In this document: piece after piece, positions 27,132 through 36,064 of the stretch
How positions within the stretch are numbered: position 1 is the first letter of the stretch
Layout of the letters: every line of letters begins with the position of its first letter
Assembly (NCBI GenBank): GCA_041686855.1
Contig: JAWLDA010000002.1
Location: forward strand, 384,280-448,279
Reading direction: 5' to 3'
Origin: JAWLDA01 sp041686855
Lineage (GTDB): Bacteria > Bacillota > Limnochordia > DTU080 > RSA5
Length of the DNA: 64,000 nt
The notes under the pieces: generated by a model
What the model was told of the DNA's origin: nothing
Database searches by the model: none
The model's input: only the letters and a program-made list of their open reading frames with translations
Made by a program: the position numbers and the translations under genes

Positions 27132-27449
27132 TTATAACTTGATCTCGATGTCGACACCCGCGGGCAAATCAAGGCGCATGAGCGCATCGACTGTCTTGGG
27201 CGTAGGGTCCAAAATGTCAATAAGGCGCTTGTGTGTCCTCATCTCAAACTGCTCGCGAGAATCCTTGTGCACGTGAGGCGAACGCAGTACGGTGAAGACA
27301 TTCCGTTCCGTCGGAAGGGGAACCGGACCTGATACCGATGCGCCCGTGCGCCGTGCAGTCTCGACAATTCGCTCCGATGAATTATCGAGAATCTGATGAT
27401 CAAAGGCTTTTAAACGGATGCGAATCTTTTGCTTGGTGGCAGTAGCCAT
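27132..27449 (-). CDS. rpsJ: 30S ribosomal protein S10 (NusE)
   Basis: 105 residues. KIRIRLKAFDHQILDNSSER, VSGPVPLPTERNVFTVLRSP and HVHKDSREQFEMRTHKRLID are conserved. S10 also works in antitermination with NusB/NusG. First gene of the S10 block; a 173-nt leader separates it from tuf. Confidence 0.98.
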   Translation of the reverse strand: MATATKQKIRIRLKAFDHQILDNSSERIVETARRTGASVSGPVPLPTERNVFTVLRSPHVHKDSREQFEMRTHKRLIDILDPTPKTVDALMRLDLPAGVDIEIKL

Positions 27450-27496
27450 GTTTTCAAAGCTCCTCTCGTCCGCCGCCGGGACACACTGCTAAATGC

Positions 27497-27606
27497 TCCC
27501 TATCATAAGCAGGGAACGCTCTACCAGAGCCTAGCCCCTAGAGAACGGTACTCACTACAAAGCGTGCCGTCCCTTCGCCACTTCGGTCCAAGAGAGCGGC
27601 ACGCTT
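27497..27606 (-). terminator. tuf-rpsJ intercistronic hairpins
   Basis: On the minus strand AAGCGTGCCG and CGGCACGCTT (27597-27606 with 27560-27569) form a 10-bp stem around a 27-nt apical region, followed by TTTGTAG. Closer to rpsJ, TCCCT/AGGGA (27497-27515) forms a second small stem. The T tract is short, so this may be a partial terminator after tuf or part of an S10-operon leader. No convincing promoter is seen between them. Confidence 0.45.
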
Positions 27607-27622
27607 TAACGCAATCTGCTAT

Positions 27623-28822
27623 TTATTGAATCACCTTGGTGACGACGCCGGCGCCCACGGTGCGTCCGCCTTCGCGAATAGCGAAGCGGAGACCCTCTTC
27701 CATCGCGATCGGGCTGATCAGCTCACCCGTCACCTTGACGTTGTCCCCGGGCATCACCATCTCCGTTCCCTCCGGAAGCGTAACGACACCCGTCACGTCG
27801 GTGGTCCGGAAGTAGAACTGCGGGCGGTATCCGTTAAAGAACGGGGTGTGGCGGCCTCCCTCTTCTTTGGAGAGGATGTACACCTCGCCTTCGAACTTGG
27901 TGTGCGGGGTGATGCTGCCCGGCTTCGCCAGAACCTGACCGCGCTCGATCTCCTCGCGGTCGATACCGCGCAGCAAAACGCCGATGTTGTCGCCCGCCTC
28001 GGCCTGATCCAACAACTTGCGGAACATCTCCACACCCGTTGCCACGGTCCGGCGCGTATCCTTGATCCCGACGATCTCGATCTCATCGCCGACCTTGATG
28101 ATGCCGCGCTCCACACGTCCGGTCGCCACAGTACCTCGCCCGGTAATCGTGAAAACGTCTTCCACGGGCATCAAGAAAGGCTTGTCTACCTCACGCTCCG
28201 GCGTGGGAATGTAAGAGTCCACCGCATCCATCAACGCCTGCAACTTAGCAGACCACTCGCCGGTGTCCCCCTTCTCCAGCTCCTCCAACACCTTCAACGA
28301 GGAGCCCGACAGCACAGGAATATCGTCGCCGGGGAACTCGTACTCCGTAAGCAACTCCCGCACTTCCATCTCAACGAGCTCCATCAACTCTTCGTCGTCG
28401 ACCATATCGGCCTTGTTCAGCCAGACGACCAGCGAAGGCACGCCTACCTGACGCGCCAGCAGGATGTGCTCCCGCGTCTGGGGCATCGGTCCGTCGGCCG
28501 CGCTCACCACGAGGATTGCTCCGTCCATCTGCGCAGCACCAGTAATCATGTTCTTGACGTAGTCGGCGTGACCCGGGCAGTCCACGTGAGCGTAGTGACG
28601 CGCATCCGTCTCATACTCCACGTGCGACGTGTTGATCGTAATTCCGCGCTCTTTCTCCTCGGGCGCGTTGTCGATCTCGTCGAACTTCTTCACCTGCGCC
28701 TTGCCCGTCTTCGACAAGAGCAGCGTAATCGCTGCCGTCGTCGTCGTCTTCCCGTGGTCTACGTGACCGATCGTCCCAATGTTGACGTGCGGTTTGGTTC
28801 TCTCAAACTTCTGCTTTGCCAT
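27623..28822 (-). CDS. tuf: Elongation factor Tu, copy 1
   Basis: 399 residues, full length. The G domain has GHVDHGKTTTTAA (P-loop), the DCPGHADY switch and NKADM; domains II and III are complete and end AGVVTKVIQ. It delivers aminoacyl-tRNA to the A site. ATG at 28822 with AGGAGGG about 11 nt upstream. Its first 100 and last about 100 bases are identical to copy 2 at 43792-44094. Confidence 0.98.
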   Translation of the reverse strand: MAKQKFERTKPHVNIGTIGHVDHGKTTTTAAITLLLSKTGKAQVKKFDEIDNAPEEKERGITINTSHVEYETDARHYAHVDCPGHADYVKNMITGAAQMDGAILVVSAADGPMPQTREHILLARQVGVPSLVVWLNKADMVDDEELMELVEMEVRELLTEYEFPGDDIPVLSGSSLKVLEELEKGDTGEWSAKLQALMDAVDSYIPTPEREVDKPFLMPVEDVFTITGRGTVATGRVERGIIKVGDEIEIVGIKDTRRTVATGVEMFRKLLDQAEAGDNIGVLLRGIDREEIERGQVLAKPGSITPHTKFEGEVYILSKEEGGRHTPFFNGYRPQFYFRTTDVTGVVTLPEGTEMVMPGDNVKVTGELISPIAMEEGLRFAIREGGRTVGAGVVTKVIQ

Positions 28823-28888
28823 TGTCCCTTTTTCCCTCCTGATTTGGGGCGGAGCCACACGCTATGGGCCGCCTCAACGTTTGAAGCC

Positions 28889-30958
28889 TTAACGAGACTC
28901 AACAAGCTCTTGCGCGATACTGGCTGGAACCTCGTCGTAGTGCGAAAACTGCATTGAGTACACAGCGCGCCCTTGAGTGGAGGAGCGGAGGTCGGTTGCG
29001 TAACCAAACATCGTGGCCAGCGGGACCAACCCTCGAATCACCTGAGCATTGCCTCGGTTCTCCATCCCCTCGATGCGACCGCGCCGCGAGTTCAAATCGC
29101 CCATCACGTCACCCATAAACTCTTCAGGCGTGGTCACTTCGACCTTCATCACCGGCTCCAGCAGTACCGGCTTGGCCTTGCGACAGGCCTCTTTAAAGCC
29201 CATCGAACCGGCAATCTTAAAGGCCGCTTCCGAGGAGTCCACTTCGTGATACGAACCATCGACGAGCGCAACTTTGACGTCGACGACGGGGTAGCCGGCC
29301 AGAACTCCGTTTTGCATGGCCTCTCGAATTCCGGCTTCAACAGGAGCGATGTACTCCCGCGGAACCACACCACCGACGATCTTGCTCTCGAACTGGAAAC
29401 CGCCACCGGCCTCGTTTGGCTCGACTTCCAAAACGACGTGACCGTACTGTCCACGGCCACCCGACTGACGAATAAACTTGCCATCCTGGCGGACGGCCTC
29501 TCGAATCGTCTCGCGGTAGGCAACTTGGGGCTTCCCGACGTTTGCCTCAACCTTAAACTCACGAAGAAGTCGATCCACGATCACTTCAAGGTGAAGCTCA
29601 CCCATGCCTCGGATGATCGTTTGGCCAGTCTCTTCATCCGTGTACACCTGGAACGTGGGGTCCTCTTCGGACAACCGTTGAAGCGCCACACCCAATTTAT
29701 CCTGGTCGGCCTTGGTCTTAGGCTCGATCGCCTGATCGATGACAGGCTCCGGAAACTCGAGGCTCTCGAGAAGGATTGGGGCGTTCTCATCACAGAGTGT
29801 GTCACCCGTCGTAGTTGCCTTCAAGCCGACTGCAGCCGCGATATCTCCCGAGTACACCTCTTCGCGCTCCTCGCGGTGGTTCGCATGCATCTGCAAGATC
29901 CGCCCAACGCGCTCTTTTTGGCCCGTCGAGGCGTTAAACACATACGATCCAGCCTTGATAACGCCAGAGTAAACTCGGAAGAACGCCAACTTCCCAACAA
30001 ACGGATCGGCAGCAATCTTAAACGCAAGGGCCGAGAACGGCGCCTCGTCGATTAATTCACGCTGTATCTCCTCACCATTGCGCGGGTTCGTCCCTTGAAC
30101 GGGCGGAATGTCGGCAGGCGAAGGAAGGTAGTCGACGACAGCGTCCAAAAGAGCTTGGACACCCTTGTTCTTAAAGGAAGAGCCACACAAAACCGGGATC
30201 ACTTCGACGGCCAAGACCGCCTTGCGCAACGCGCGACGGAGCTCAGCGGGAGAGACCTCTTCGCCCTCCAGATACTTCTCCATCAGCTCTTCGTCGTGCT
30301 CGACGATCGCCTCAATCAGCTCGACCCGGGCTTGTTCTACTTCGTCTTTCATCTCCTCGGGAACGTCCGTCGTATCTGCACGGGTGCCGAGGTCATCCGT
30401 ATAAACGTGCGCCTTGTTCTCAATCAAATCGACGATGCCTCGGAAGGTGTCCTCGGCGCCGATGGGTAATTGAACGCCAATGGCGTTGGCACCCAACCGT
30501 TCGCGGATCATCTCGACGCCGCGTTGAAAGCTGGCGCCGACGCGGTCCATCTTATTGATGTAGGCGATGCGCGGCACACCGTACTTGTCGGCCTGACGCC
30601 AAACGGTCTCAGACTGGGGCTCGACCCCACCTACTGAGCAGAATACAGCGACGGCACCATCGAGAACCCGCAGACTACGCTCTACCTCGACCGTGAAGTC
30701 CACGTGCCCGGGCGTATCAATAATGTTAATGCGATGATCACGCCAGAAACAGGTCGTAGCCGCAGAGGTGATTGTGATACCGCGCTCCTTCTCCTGGACC
30801 ATCCAGTCCATTGTAGCGCCACCCTCATGGACTTCGCCCATCTTGTGAAGACGACCGGTGTAAAAGAGGATCCGCTCCGTCGTGGTCGTCTTACCGGCGT
30901 CAATATGCGCCATAATGCCAATATTTCGGGTTCGCTCAATCGTAAACTGCCGAGACAC
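28889..30958 (-). CDS. fusA: Elongation factor G
   Basis: 689 residues. G1 is AHIDAGKTTTTERILFYTG, then DTPGHVDF and NKMDR; domain IV has YGHVVLEVEPNEAGGGF. It drives translocation. GTG start with GGGGGA 7 nt upstream. Between rpsG and tuf as in the classical str operon. Confidence 0.97.
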   Translation of the reverse strand: MSRQFTIERTRNIGIMAHIDAGKTTTTERILFYTGRLHKMGEVHEGGATMDWMVQEKERGITITSAATTCFWRDHRINIIDTPGHVDFTVEVERSLRVLDGAVAVFCSVGGVEPQSETVWRQADKYGVPRIAYINKMDRVGASFQRGVEMIRERLGANAIGVQLPIGAEDTFRGIVDLIENKAHVYTDDLGTRADTTDVPEEMKDEVEQARVELIEAIVEHDEELMEKYLEGEEVSPAELRRALRKAVLAVEVIPVLCGSSFKNKGVQALLDAVVDYLPSPADIPPVQGTNPRNGEEIQRELIDEAPFSALAFKIAADPFVGKLAFFRVYSGVIKAGSYVFNASTGQKERVGRILQMHANHREEREEVYSGDIAAAVGLKATTTGDTLCDENAPILLESLEFPEPVIDQAIEPKTKADQDKLGVALQRLSEEDPTFQVYTDEETGQTIIRGMGELHLEVIVDRLLREFKVEANVGKPQVAYRETIREAVRQDGKFIRQSGGRGQYGHVVLEVEPNEAGGGFQFESKIVGGVVPREYIAPVEAGIREAMQNGVLAGYPVVDVKVALVDGSYHEVDSSEAAFKIAGSMGFKEACRKAKPVLLEPVMKVEVTTPEEFMGDVMGDLNSRRGRIEGMENRGNAQVIRGLVPLATMFGYATDLRSSTQGRAVYSMQFSHYDEVPASIAQELVESR

Positions 30959-31013
30959 TATGAATTCCCCCGTTCACAAACACCAATCCGACCCGCACGC
31001 CACGCAGCCATCG

Positions 31014-31484
31014 TTACCACCGATAATGCGCAAAGGCCTTGTTGGCCTCGGCCATGCGATGGGTATCTTCTTTTTTCTTGACGGCGCCACCCTGGTTCAC
31101 CGAAGCGTCCAAAATCTCATTGGCCAAGCGTTCGGCCATCCGCTTCTCACCACGGCTCCGGGCGTGTTGAGTCAACCAGCGCAATCCCAACGAAATGCGC
31201 CGTTCCGGCCGCACCTCAACGGGGACCTGATACGTCGCACCACCGACCCGACGAGACTTCACTTCCAAAAGAGGTGCAACATTCTTTAGTGCCTGCTCGA
31301 GTACTTCGGCAGCCTCTTTGCCGGAACGCTCGCCCACCGTCTCCATCGCTTCGTAAACGGTCGCCTCAGCAAGGCCTCGCTTGCCATCCTTCATAATCTT
31401 GTTGACCAACATCGTGGTCATTCGACTATTGTAGACGGGATCGGGCGGCACTTCCCTCTTGGCGACATACCCCCTACGTGGCAT
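31014..31484 (-). CDS. rpsG: 30S ribosomal protein S7
   Basis: 156 residues starting MPRRGYVAKREVPPDPVY. VNKIMKDGKRGLAEATVYEA and the end HRMAEANKAFAHYRW are typical. ATG at 31484 with GGAGG 7 nt upstream. S7 organises the 3' domain of 16S rRNA. Confidence 0.98.
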   Translation of the reverse strand: MPRRGYVAKREVPPDPVYNSRMTTMLVNKIMKDGKRGLAEATVYEAMETVGERSGKEAAEVLEQALKNVAPLLEVKSRRVGGATYQVPVEVRPERRISLGLRWLTQHARSRGEKRMAERLANEILDASVNQGGAVKKKEDTHRMAEANKAFAHYRW

Positions 31485-31587
31485 ATCGTGCCCTCCTTTA
31501 CAATTGTGCCCTACAATCTCATTCCCAAACCGATGCACGTTGATACATCACAGGGAGAACAAATCGAAACAGAAAGGAGCGCCCGAG

Positions 31588-32001
31588 TTACTTCGGGCGC
31601 TTCGCCCCGTACTTGGAACGTCCCTGGCGCCTTGCATCAACACCGGCGGTATCAAGGGTACCGCGAACAATGTGATAACGAACGCCCGGAAGATCCTTGA
31701 CACGACCGCCGCGGATCATCACCACCGAGTGCTCTTGGAGGTTATGACCCTCGCCGGGAATGTAGGAGGTCACTTCGATACCGTTGGACAAACGGACACG
31801 AGCCACCTTGCGCAAAGCCGAGTTAGGCTTTTTCGGCGTCACCGTCGAAACACGCGTGCACGTACCCCGCTTTTGCGGAGCCCCTTCGGTCGGGATCGTC
31901 TGGTTCTTCTCAGTATTATAGATCCAGTGCAGCGCCGGTGCAGTCGTCTTTTTGGACGTCGACTTGCGCGGCTTCTTCACCAATTGATGAATCGTAGGCA
32001 T
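31588..32001 (-). CDS. rpsL: 30S ribosomal protein S12
   Basis: 137 residues. The decoding-site motifs TPKKPNSALRKVARVRL and PGEGHNLQEHSVVMIRGGR are intact, with the lysines at the usual streptomycin-resistance sites in the sensitive state. The segment HWIYNTEKNQTIPTEG before APQKRG is the insertion seen in Gram-positive S12 proteins and absent in E. coli, a lineage clue. Confidence 0.98.
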   Translation of the reverse strand: MPTIHQLVKKPRKSTSKKTTAPALHWIYNTEKNQTIPTEGAPQKRGTCTRVSTVTPKKPNSALRKVARVRLSNGIEVTSYIPGEGHNLQEHSVVMIRGGRVKDLPGVRYHIVRGTLDTAGVDARRQGRSKYGAKRPK

Positions 32002-32051
32002 ACATCACAACCTCCCTTCAACATCGGATTCTCGTAGTTTCGAGTCCGACC

Positions 32052-32294
32052 TTATAACAGGGCCGCAGCGGCAGCTCCCACTTCGATACCACACGCCCGT
32101 CCCAACTGCCTCATACTTTCGACTTCGTGTACGGGAATCGAGCGTCTTTTAAGCGCCGTCTTCAACGGCGCCAACACACGCTCGTCCGCGTCCAACGCGA
32201 TGTAAACAGCCCTAGCCTCGTCAGTCTGGACGGCTTTTAAGGTTTGTTTCGCACCGACCGCTCTGCGTCTTGACTCCCGCAGCACTTCCAGCAC
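32052..32294 (-). CDS. L7Ae/L30e-family ribosomal protein (YbxF-like)
   Basis: 80 residues from the GTG at 32294, which has AGGAGG about 11 nt upstream. VGAKQTLKAVQTDEARAVYI and ALDADERVLAPLKTALKRRS followed by MRQLGRACGIEVGAAAAALL fit the L7Ae kink-turn-binding fold. In Firmicutes such a gene sits exactly between rpoC and rpsL. Readings that start further upstream would run through the leader hairpin and are rejected. Confidence 0.88.
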   Translation of the reverse strand: MLEVLRESRRRAVGAKQTLKAVQTDEARAVYIALDADERVLAPLKTALKRRSIPVHEVESMRQLGRACGIEVGAAAAALL

Positions 32295-32346
32295 GTTTAG
32301 GTGCCCCTCCTGTACTCGACGCTGAACACCGTAGAGGGTGCCACCG

Positions 32347-32386
32347 GCAAAACGCCCTCCAAACCCTTTGGTGAAGGGCGTTTTGC
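32347..32386 (-). promoter_or_regulatory. 5'-terminal hairpin in the L7Ae-str operon leader
   Basis: On the minus strand GCAAAACGCCCT pairs perfectly with AGGGCGTTTTGC (12 bp), then a three-base bulge (TCA) and an upper stem CCAAA/TTTGG with a GGG loop. It begins about 4 nt after the expected start site of the promoter at 32397-32425. No T tract follows, so it is not a terminator; it may protect the mRNA end or bind a ribosomal protein. Confidence 0.6.
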
Positions 32387-32396
32387 ACACTCGTAC

Positions 32397-32425
32397 ATTG
32401 TAGCACCGCAGCTAAAGGGTGTCAA
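32397..32425 (-). promoter_or_regulatory. Sigma-A type promoter for the L7Ae-rpsL-rpsG-fusA-tuf operon
   Basis: TTGACA (32420-32425) and TACAAT (32397-32402) on the minus strand with a 17-bp spacer: a near-consensus promoter. It starts 8 nt past the rpoC stop and so separates the str operon from rpoBC. Confidence 0.85.
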
Positions 32426-32432
32426 GCGTTCG

Positions 32433-35400
32433 TTATGCCTCGACTTCTGCTGTTCTCTCGTGTCCTTCGCTTGGCTCAGAGCCATTCGTCTCGCCTGATC
32501 CGTTCTCTGGGGCGAGCGACTCTTCATCACCAATCAACAGTTCACCATCGTCGTCTACCGCGCCGCGGACATTAACGTTGATGTTGCGATACCGGGCCAT
32601 GCCCGTTCCCGCCGGCACCAGTTTACCGATGATAACGTTCTCCTTGAGCCCCAAGAGCGGATCCGTCTTACCCTTGATCGCCGCATCGGTCAACACGCGA
32701 GTGGTCTCCTGGAACGACGCTGCGGAGAGGAAACTCTCCGTCTCCAACGACGCCTTTGTAATCCCTAATAGGATCGGCCGAGCCGTCGCCGGCTCCCCAC
32801 CCTCTGCCTCGACACGTCGATTCTCCTCTTCAAATTCAAAGATATCGACTCTACTGCCGGGCAGAAGCGACGTGTCTCCCGCGGTATCGAGCTGCACCTT
32901 GCGCAGCATTTGGCGGACGATAACCTCAATGTGCTTATCGTTGATGTCAACGCCTTGAGATCGGTATACATCCTGAACCTCTTGGACCAAGTAGGTCTGA
33001 ACGCCGCGCACACCCTTCACCTTGAGGATGTCGTGCGGGTTCACGGAACCTTCGGTCAAGCGATCGCCGGCTGTAACCTCCTGGCCGTCTCTCACTTTGA
33101 GGCGAGCGCCGTACGGGATCGTATACGATTTCTCCTCAGCCTCTTCCGTCGTGACGATCACCTTGCGACTGCCCTTACTCTCTTGAATGGCACATACACC
33201 GTCGTACTCGGTGATGATCGCCTGCCCCTTGGGCTTGCGGGCCTCGAAGAGCTCCTCAATTCGCGGAAGACCAGCCGTGATGTCGTCGACACCGGCCACA
33301 CCACCGGTGTGGAAAGTGCGCATGGTCAGCTGAGTACCGGGTTCCCCGATCGACTGGGCGGCAATCGTACCGACAGCCTCGCCCACCTCAACGAGTTCAC
33401 CCGTTGCCAGATTGCGTCCGTAACAGCGAGCACACACGCCATAGCGGGCCCGGCAGGTGAGCACGGAGCGAATGTGGACATTCTCGATCCCTGCGTCTTC
33501 GATCGCGGTAGCGGTGGCCTCATCAATCATTTGGTTCTCTTCGACGATCACGTCCCCGGAAGCGGGGTGGATGACGGCCTCTGCCGTCACGCGACCGGCA
33601 ATGCGATCACGCAACGGCTCGATCGTCTCCTCGACGCCCCCCGTGATCTCTTTAATCGGCCCCACCACGATACCGTGCGTCGCACTGCAATCATCCTCGC
33701 GTACCATAACGTCCTGTGAGACGTCGACGAGACGGCGAGTGAGGTACCCGGAGTCGGCGGTACGCAGCGCTGTGTCGGCCAATCCTTTACGGGTCCCGTG
33801 TGTCGAGATGAAGTACTCAAGAACAGTGAGTCCTTCGCGGAAGTTCGCCTTGATCGGAATCTCGATCGTCCGACCGGTCGGGTCGGCCACGAGCCCACGC
33901 ATCCCCGCCAACTGGCGCAGCTGGTGAATGTTACCACGTGCTCCAGAGTTCGCCATCATAAAGACGGGGTTGAAGTGATCCAGCCCCTCCCACATGGCTT
34001 GCGTCACGTCGTCGTTGGCCCGCGCCCAGATGTCACAGATGCGCTGGTAACGTTCTTCGTGTGTGAGCAGACCGCGTCGGTGCTGCTCCTCTACTTGGAA
34101 GACTTGCGCCTCCGCTTGAGCGAGAACTTCCTGCTTTTTGCCCGGAATCGCGACGTCCGAAACCGAGACGGTCGTACCCGATCGAGTCGCGAACGTAAAG
34201 CCGAGCCGCTTGATGTCGTCGAGCACCTTCGCAGTCCTCGTACTTCCGAAACGGCGATAAATGCCGTCGATGAGTCGGCCCAGGGACTTACGATCGACAA
34301 TTTCGTTGAAGTACTCCATCTCAACAGGCAGAATCTCATTGAAAAAGACTCGGCCCGGCGTGGTCTCGAGGCGTGTTCCATTTAGACGCACATGAACCGT
34401 GGCATGCAAATCTACCTGGCCGGATTGATACGCCATCAACACCTCGTCAACAGAAGCAAATGCTCGCCCTTCGCCCCGAGCGCCCTCCCGCTCGCTTGTC
34501 AGATAGTAGCATCCGATGACCATGTCCTGGGTGGGGGTGCTCACCGGGCGGCCGCTGGCGGGCAACAAGATGTTGTGCGCCGAAAGCATCAACAAGCGCG
34601 CCTCGGCCTGTGCTTCGACCGACAATGGCACGTGAACGGCCATTTGGTCACCGTCGAAGTCGGCGTTGTACGCCACGCAGACCAGGGGATGCACCTGAAT
34701 CGCTTTCCCTTCGACAAGGACAGGCTCAAACGCTTGTATTCCAAGACGGTGCAGCGTCGGCGCTCGGTTGAGGAGGACGGGATGCTCCTTGATCACTTCT
34801 TCGAGGACGTCCCACACCTCGCCGCGCACCCGCTCCACCATTCGTTTTGCGCTCTTGATGTTATGCGCGTGGCCCGCTTCCACGAGCCGCTTCATGACGA
34901 ACGGCTTAAACAGCTCCAGCGCCATCTCCTTGGGCAATCCACACTGGTGGAGCTTCAACTCGGGCCCGACCACAATCACAGAGCGACCGGAGTAGTCGAC
35001 GCGCTTGCCGAGTAGGTTCTGACGAAAGCGCCCCTGCTTCCCTTTGAGCATGTCGGAGAGCGACTTCAGCGGTCTGTTGCCAGGGCCTGTCACCGGCCGT
35101 CCGCGCCGACCGTTATCGATGAGAGCATCGACTGCCTCTTGGAGCATCCGCTTCTCGTTACGGACAATAATGTCCGGAGCCCCCAGCTCAAGCAATCTCT
35201 TTAGGCGGTTGTTCCGGTTGATCACGCGCCGGTATAGGTCGTTGAGGTCAGAGGTAGCAAAACGGCCTCCGTCCAACTGAACCATCGGACGCAACTCAGG
35301 CGGAATTACCGGAATGACCTCCATGATCTGCCACTCCGGCCGATTACCCGACTGACGAAATGCTTCCACGACCTCCAAGCGTCGGATGGCCCGTACACGG

Positions 35401-36005
35401 CGCTGTCCCGACGCATCGCGAATCTCCTTGCGCAGTTCCTCTGCCATCACTTCGAGATCCATCTCTTCGAGGAGGCGTTTAATCGCCTCAGCGCCCATGC
35501 CGGCCTGAAATGCGCTGCCGTACTTCTCGCGATACTCACGGTACTCCGTCTCCGTCAGCAGCTGATTCTTGGCCAAGGGTGTCTCGCCCGGATCGACGAC
35601 AATGTAGGAGGCAAAGTAGAGAACCTTCTCCAGGGTGCGCGGCGACATGTCAAGGAGCAGCCCCATCCTGCTGGGAATTCCTTTGAAAAACCAGATGTGC
35701 GAGACCGGCGCTGCCAACTCGATGTGGCCCATACGCTCACGCCGGACCTTTGCCCGCGTCACTTCGACTCCGCAGCGGTCACACACGATGCCCTTATAGC
35801 GCACGCGCTTGTACTTGCCGCAGTGACACTCCCAATCCCGAGTCGGGCCAAAGATCTTCTCGCAAAAGAGGCCCTCACGTTCGGGTTTGAGCGTCCGGTA
35901 GTTGATCGTCTCTGGTTTCTTCACTTCTCCACTTGACCAACCGCGGATTTGCTCAGGAGATGCCAGACCGATGCGGATCGAGTCAAAGTTATTTACGTCC
36001 AGCAA
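32433..36005 (-). CDS. rpoC: RNA polymerase beta' subunit
   Basis: 1190 residues. Zinc site 1 uses Cys60, Cys62, Cys75 and Cys78. The catalytic NADFDGD is at 447-453 with the three magnesium-binding Asp at 449, 451 and 453. The second zinc site lies near CRARYGVCARCYGRN. It has no large lineage insertion. The start is TTG with GGAGG 7 nt upstream; the nearer GTG overlaps the ribosome site. It follows rpoB by 59 nt. Confidence 0.98.
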   Translation of the reverse strand: MLDVNNFDSIRIGLASPEQIRGWSSGEVKKPETINYRTLKPEREGLFCEKIFGPTRDWECHCGKYKRVRYKGIVCDRCGVEVTRAKVRRERMGHIELAAPVSHIWFFKGIPSRMGLLLDMSPRTLEKVLYFASYIVVDPGETPLAKNQLLTETEYREYREKYGSAFQAGMGAEAIKRLLEEMDLEVMAEELRKEIRDASGQRRVRAIRRLEVVEAFRQSGNRPEWQIMEVIPVIPPELRPMVQLDGGRFATSDLNDLYRRVINRNNRLKRLLELGAPDIIVRNEKRMLQEAVDALIDNGRRGRPVTGPGNRPLKSLSDMLKGKQGRFRQNLLGKRVDYSGRSVIVVGPELKLHQCGLPKEMALELFKPFVMKRLVEAGHAHNIKSAKRMVERVRGEVWDVLEEVIKEHPVLLNRAPTLHRLGIQAFEPVLVEGKAIQVHPLVCVAYNADFDGDQMAVHVPLSVEAQAEARLLMLSAHNILLPASGRPVSTPTQDMVIGCYYLTSEREGARGEGRAFASVDEVLMAYQSGQVDLHATVHVRLNGTRLETTPGRVFFNEILPVEMEYFNEIVDRKSLGRLIDGIYRRFGSTRTAKVLDDIKRLGFTFATRSGTTVSVSDVAIPGKKQEVLAQAEAQVFQVEEQHRRGLLTHEERYQRICDIWARANDDVTQAMWEGLDHFNPVFMMANSGARGNIHQLRQLAGMRGLVADPTGRTIEIPIKANFREGLTVLEYFISTHGTRKGLADTALRTADSGYLTRRLVDVSQDVMVREDDCSATHGIVVGPIKEITGGVEETIEPLRDRIAGRVTAEAVIHPASGDVIVEENQMIDEATATAIEDAGIENVHIRSVLTCRARYGVCARCYGRNLATGELVEVGEAVGTIAAQSIGEPGTQLTMRTFHTGGVAGVDDITAGLPRIEELFEARKPKGQAIITEYDGVCAIQESKGSRKVIVTTEEAEEKSYTIPYGARLKVRDGQEVTAGDRLTEGSVNPHDILKVKGVRGVQTYLVQEVQDVYRSQGVDINDKHIEVIVRQMLRKVQLDTAGDTSLLPGSRVDIFEFEEENRRVEAEGGEPATARPILLGITKASLETESFLSAASFQETTRVLTDAAIKGKTDPLLGLKENVIIGKLVPAGTGMARYRNINVNVRGAVDDDGELLIGDEESLAPENGSGETNGSEPSEGHERTAEVEA

Positions 36006-36064
36006 AGCTCACCCTCCTAACAAGGTTGAAGCACCCCACGTCCGGGAACCGACCGTACAAGAGC

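Noticed and set aside
27626..30055. Long plus-strand readings opposite tuf and fusA (443 and 360 residues)
   Set aside because: They are antisense shadows caused by high GC and biased codon use; no recognisable domains and no ribosome sites.
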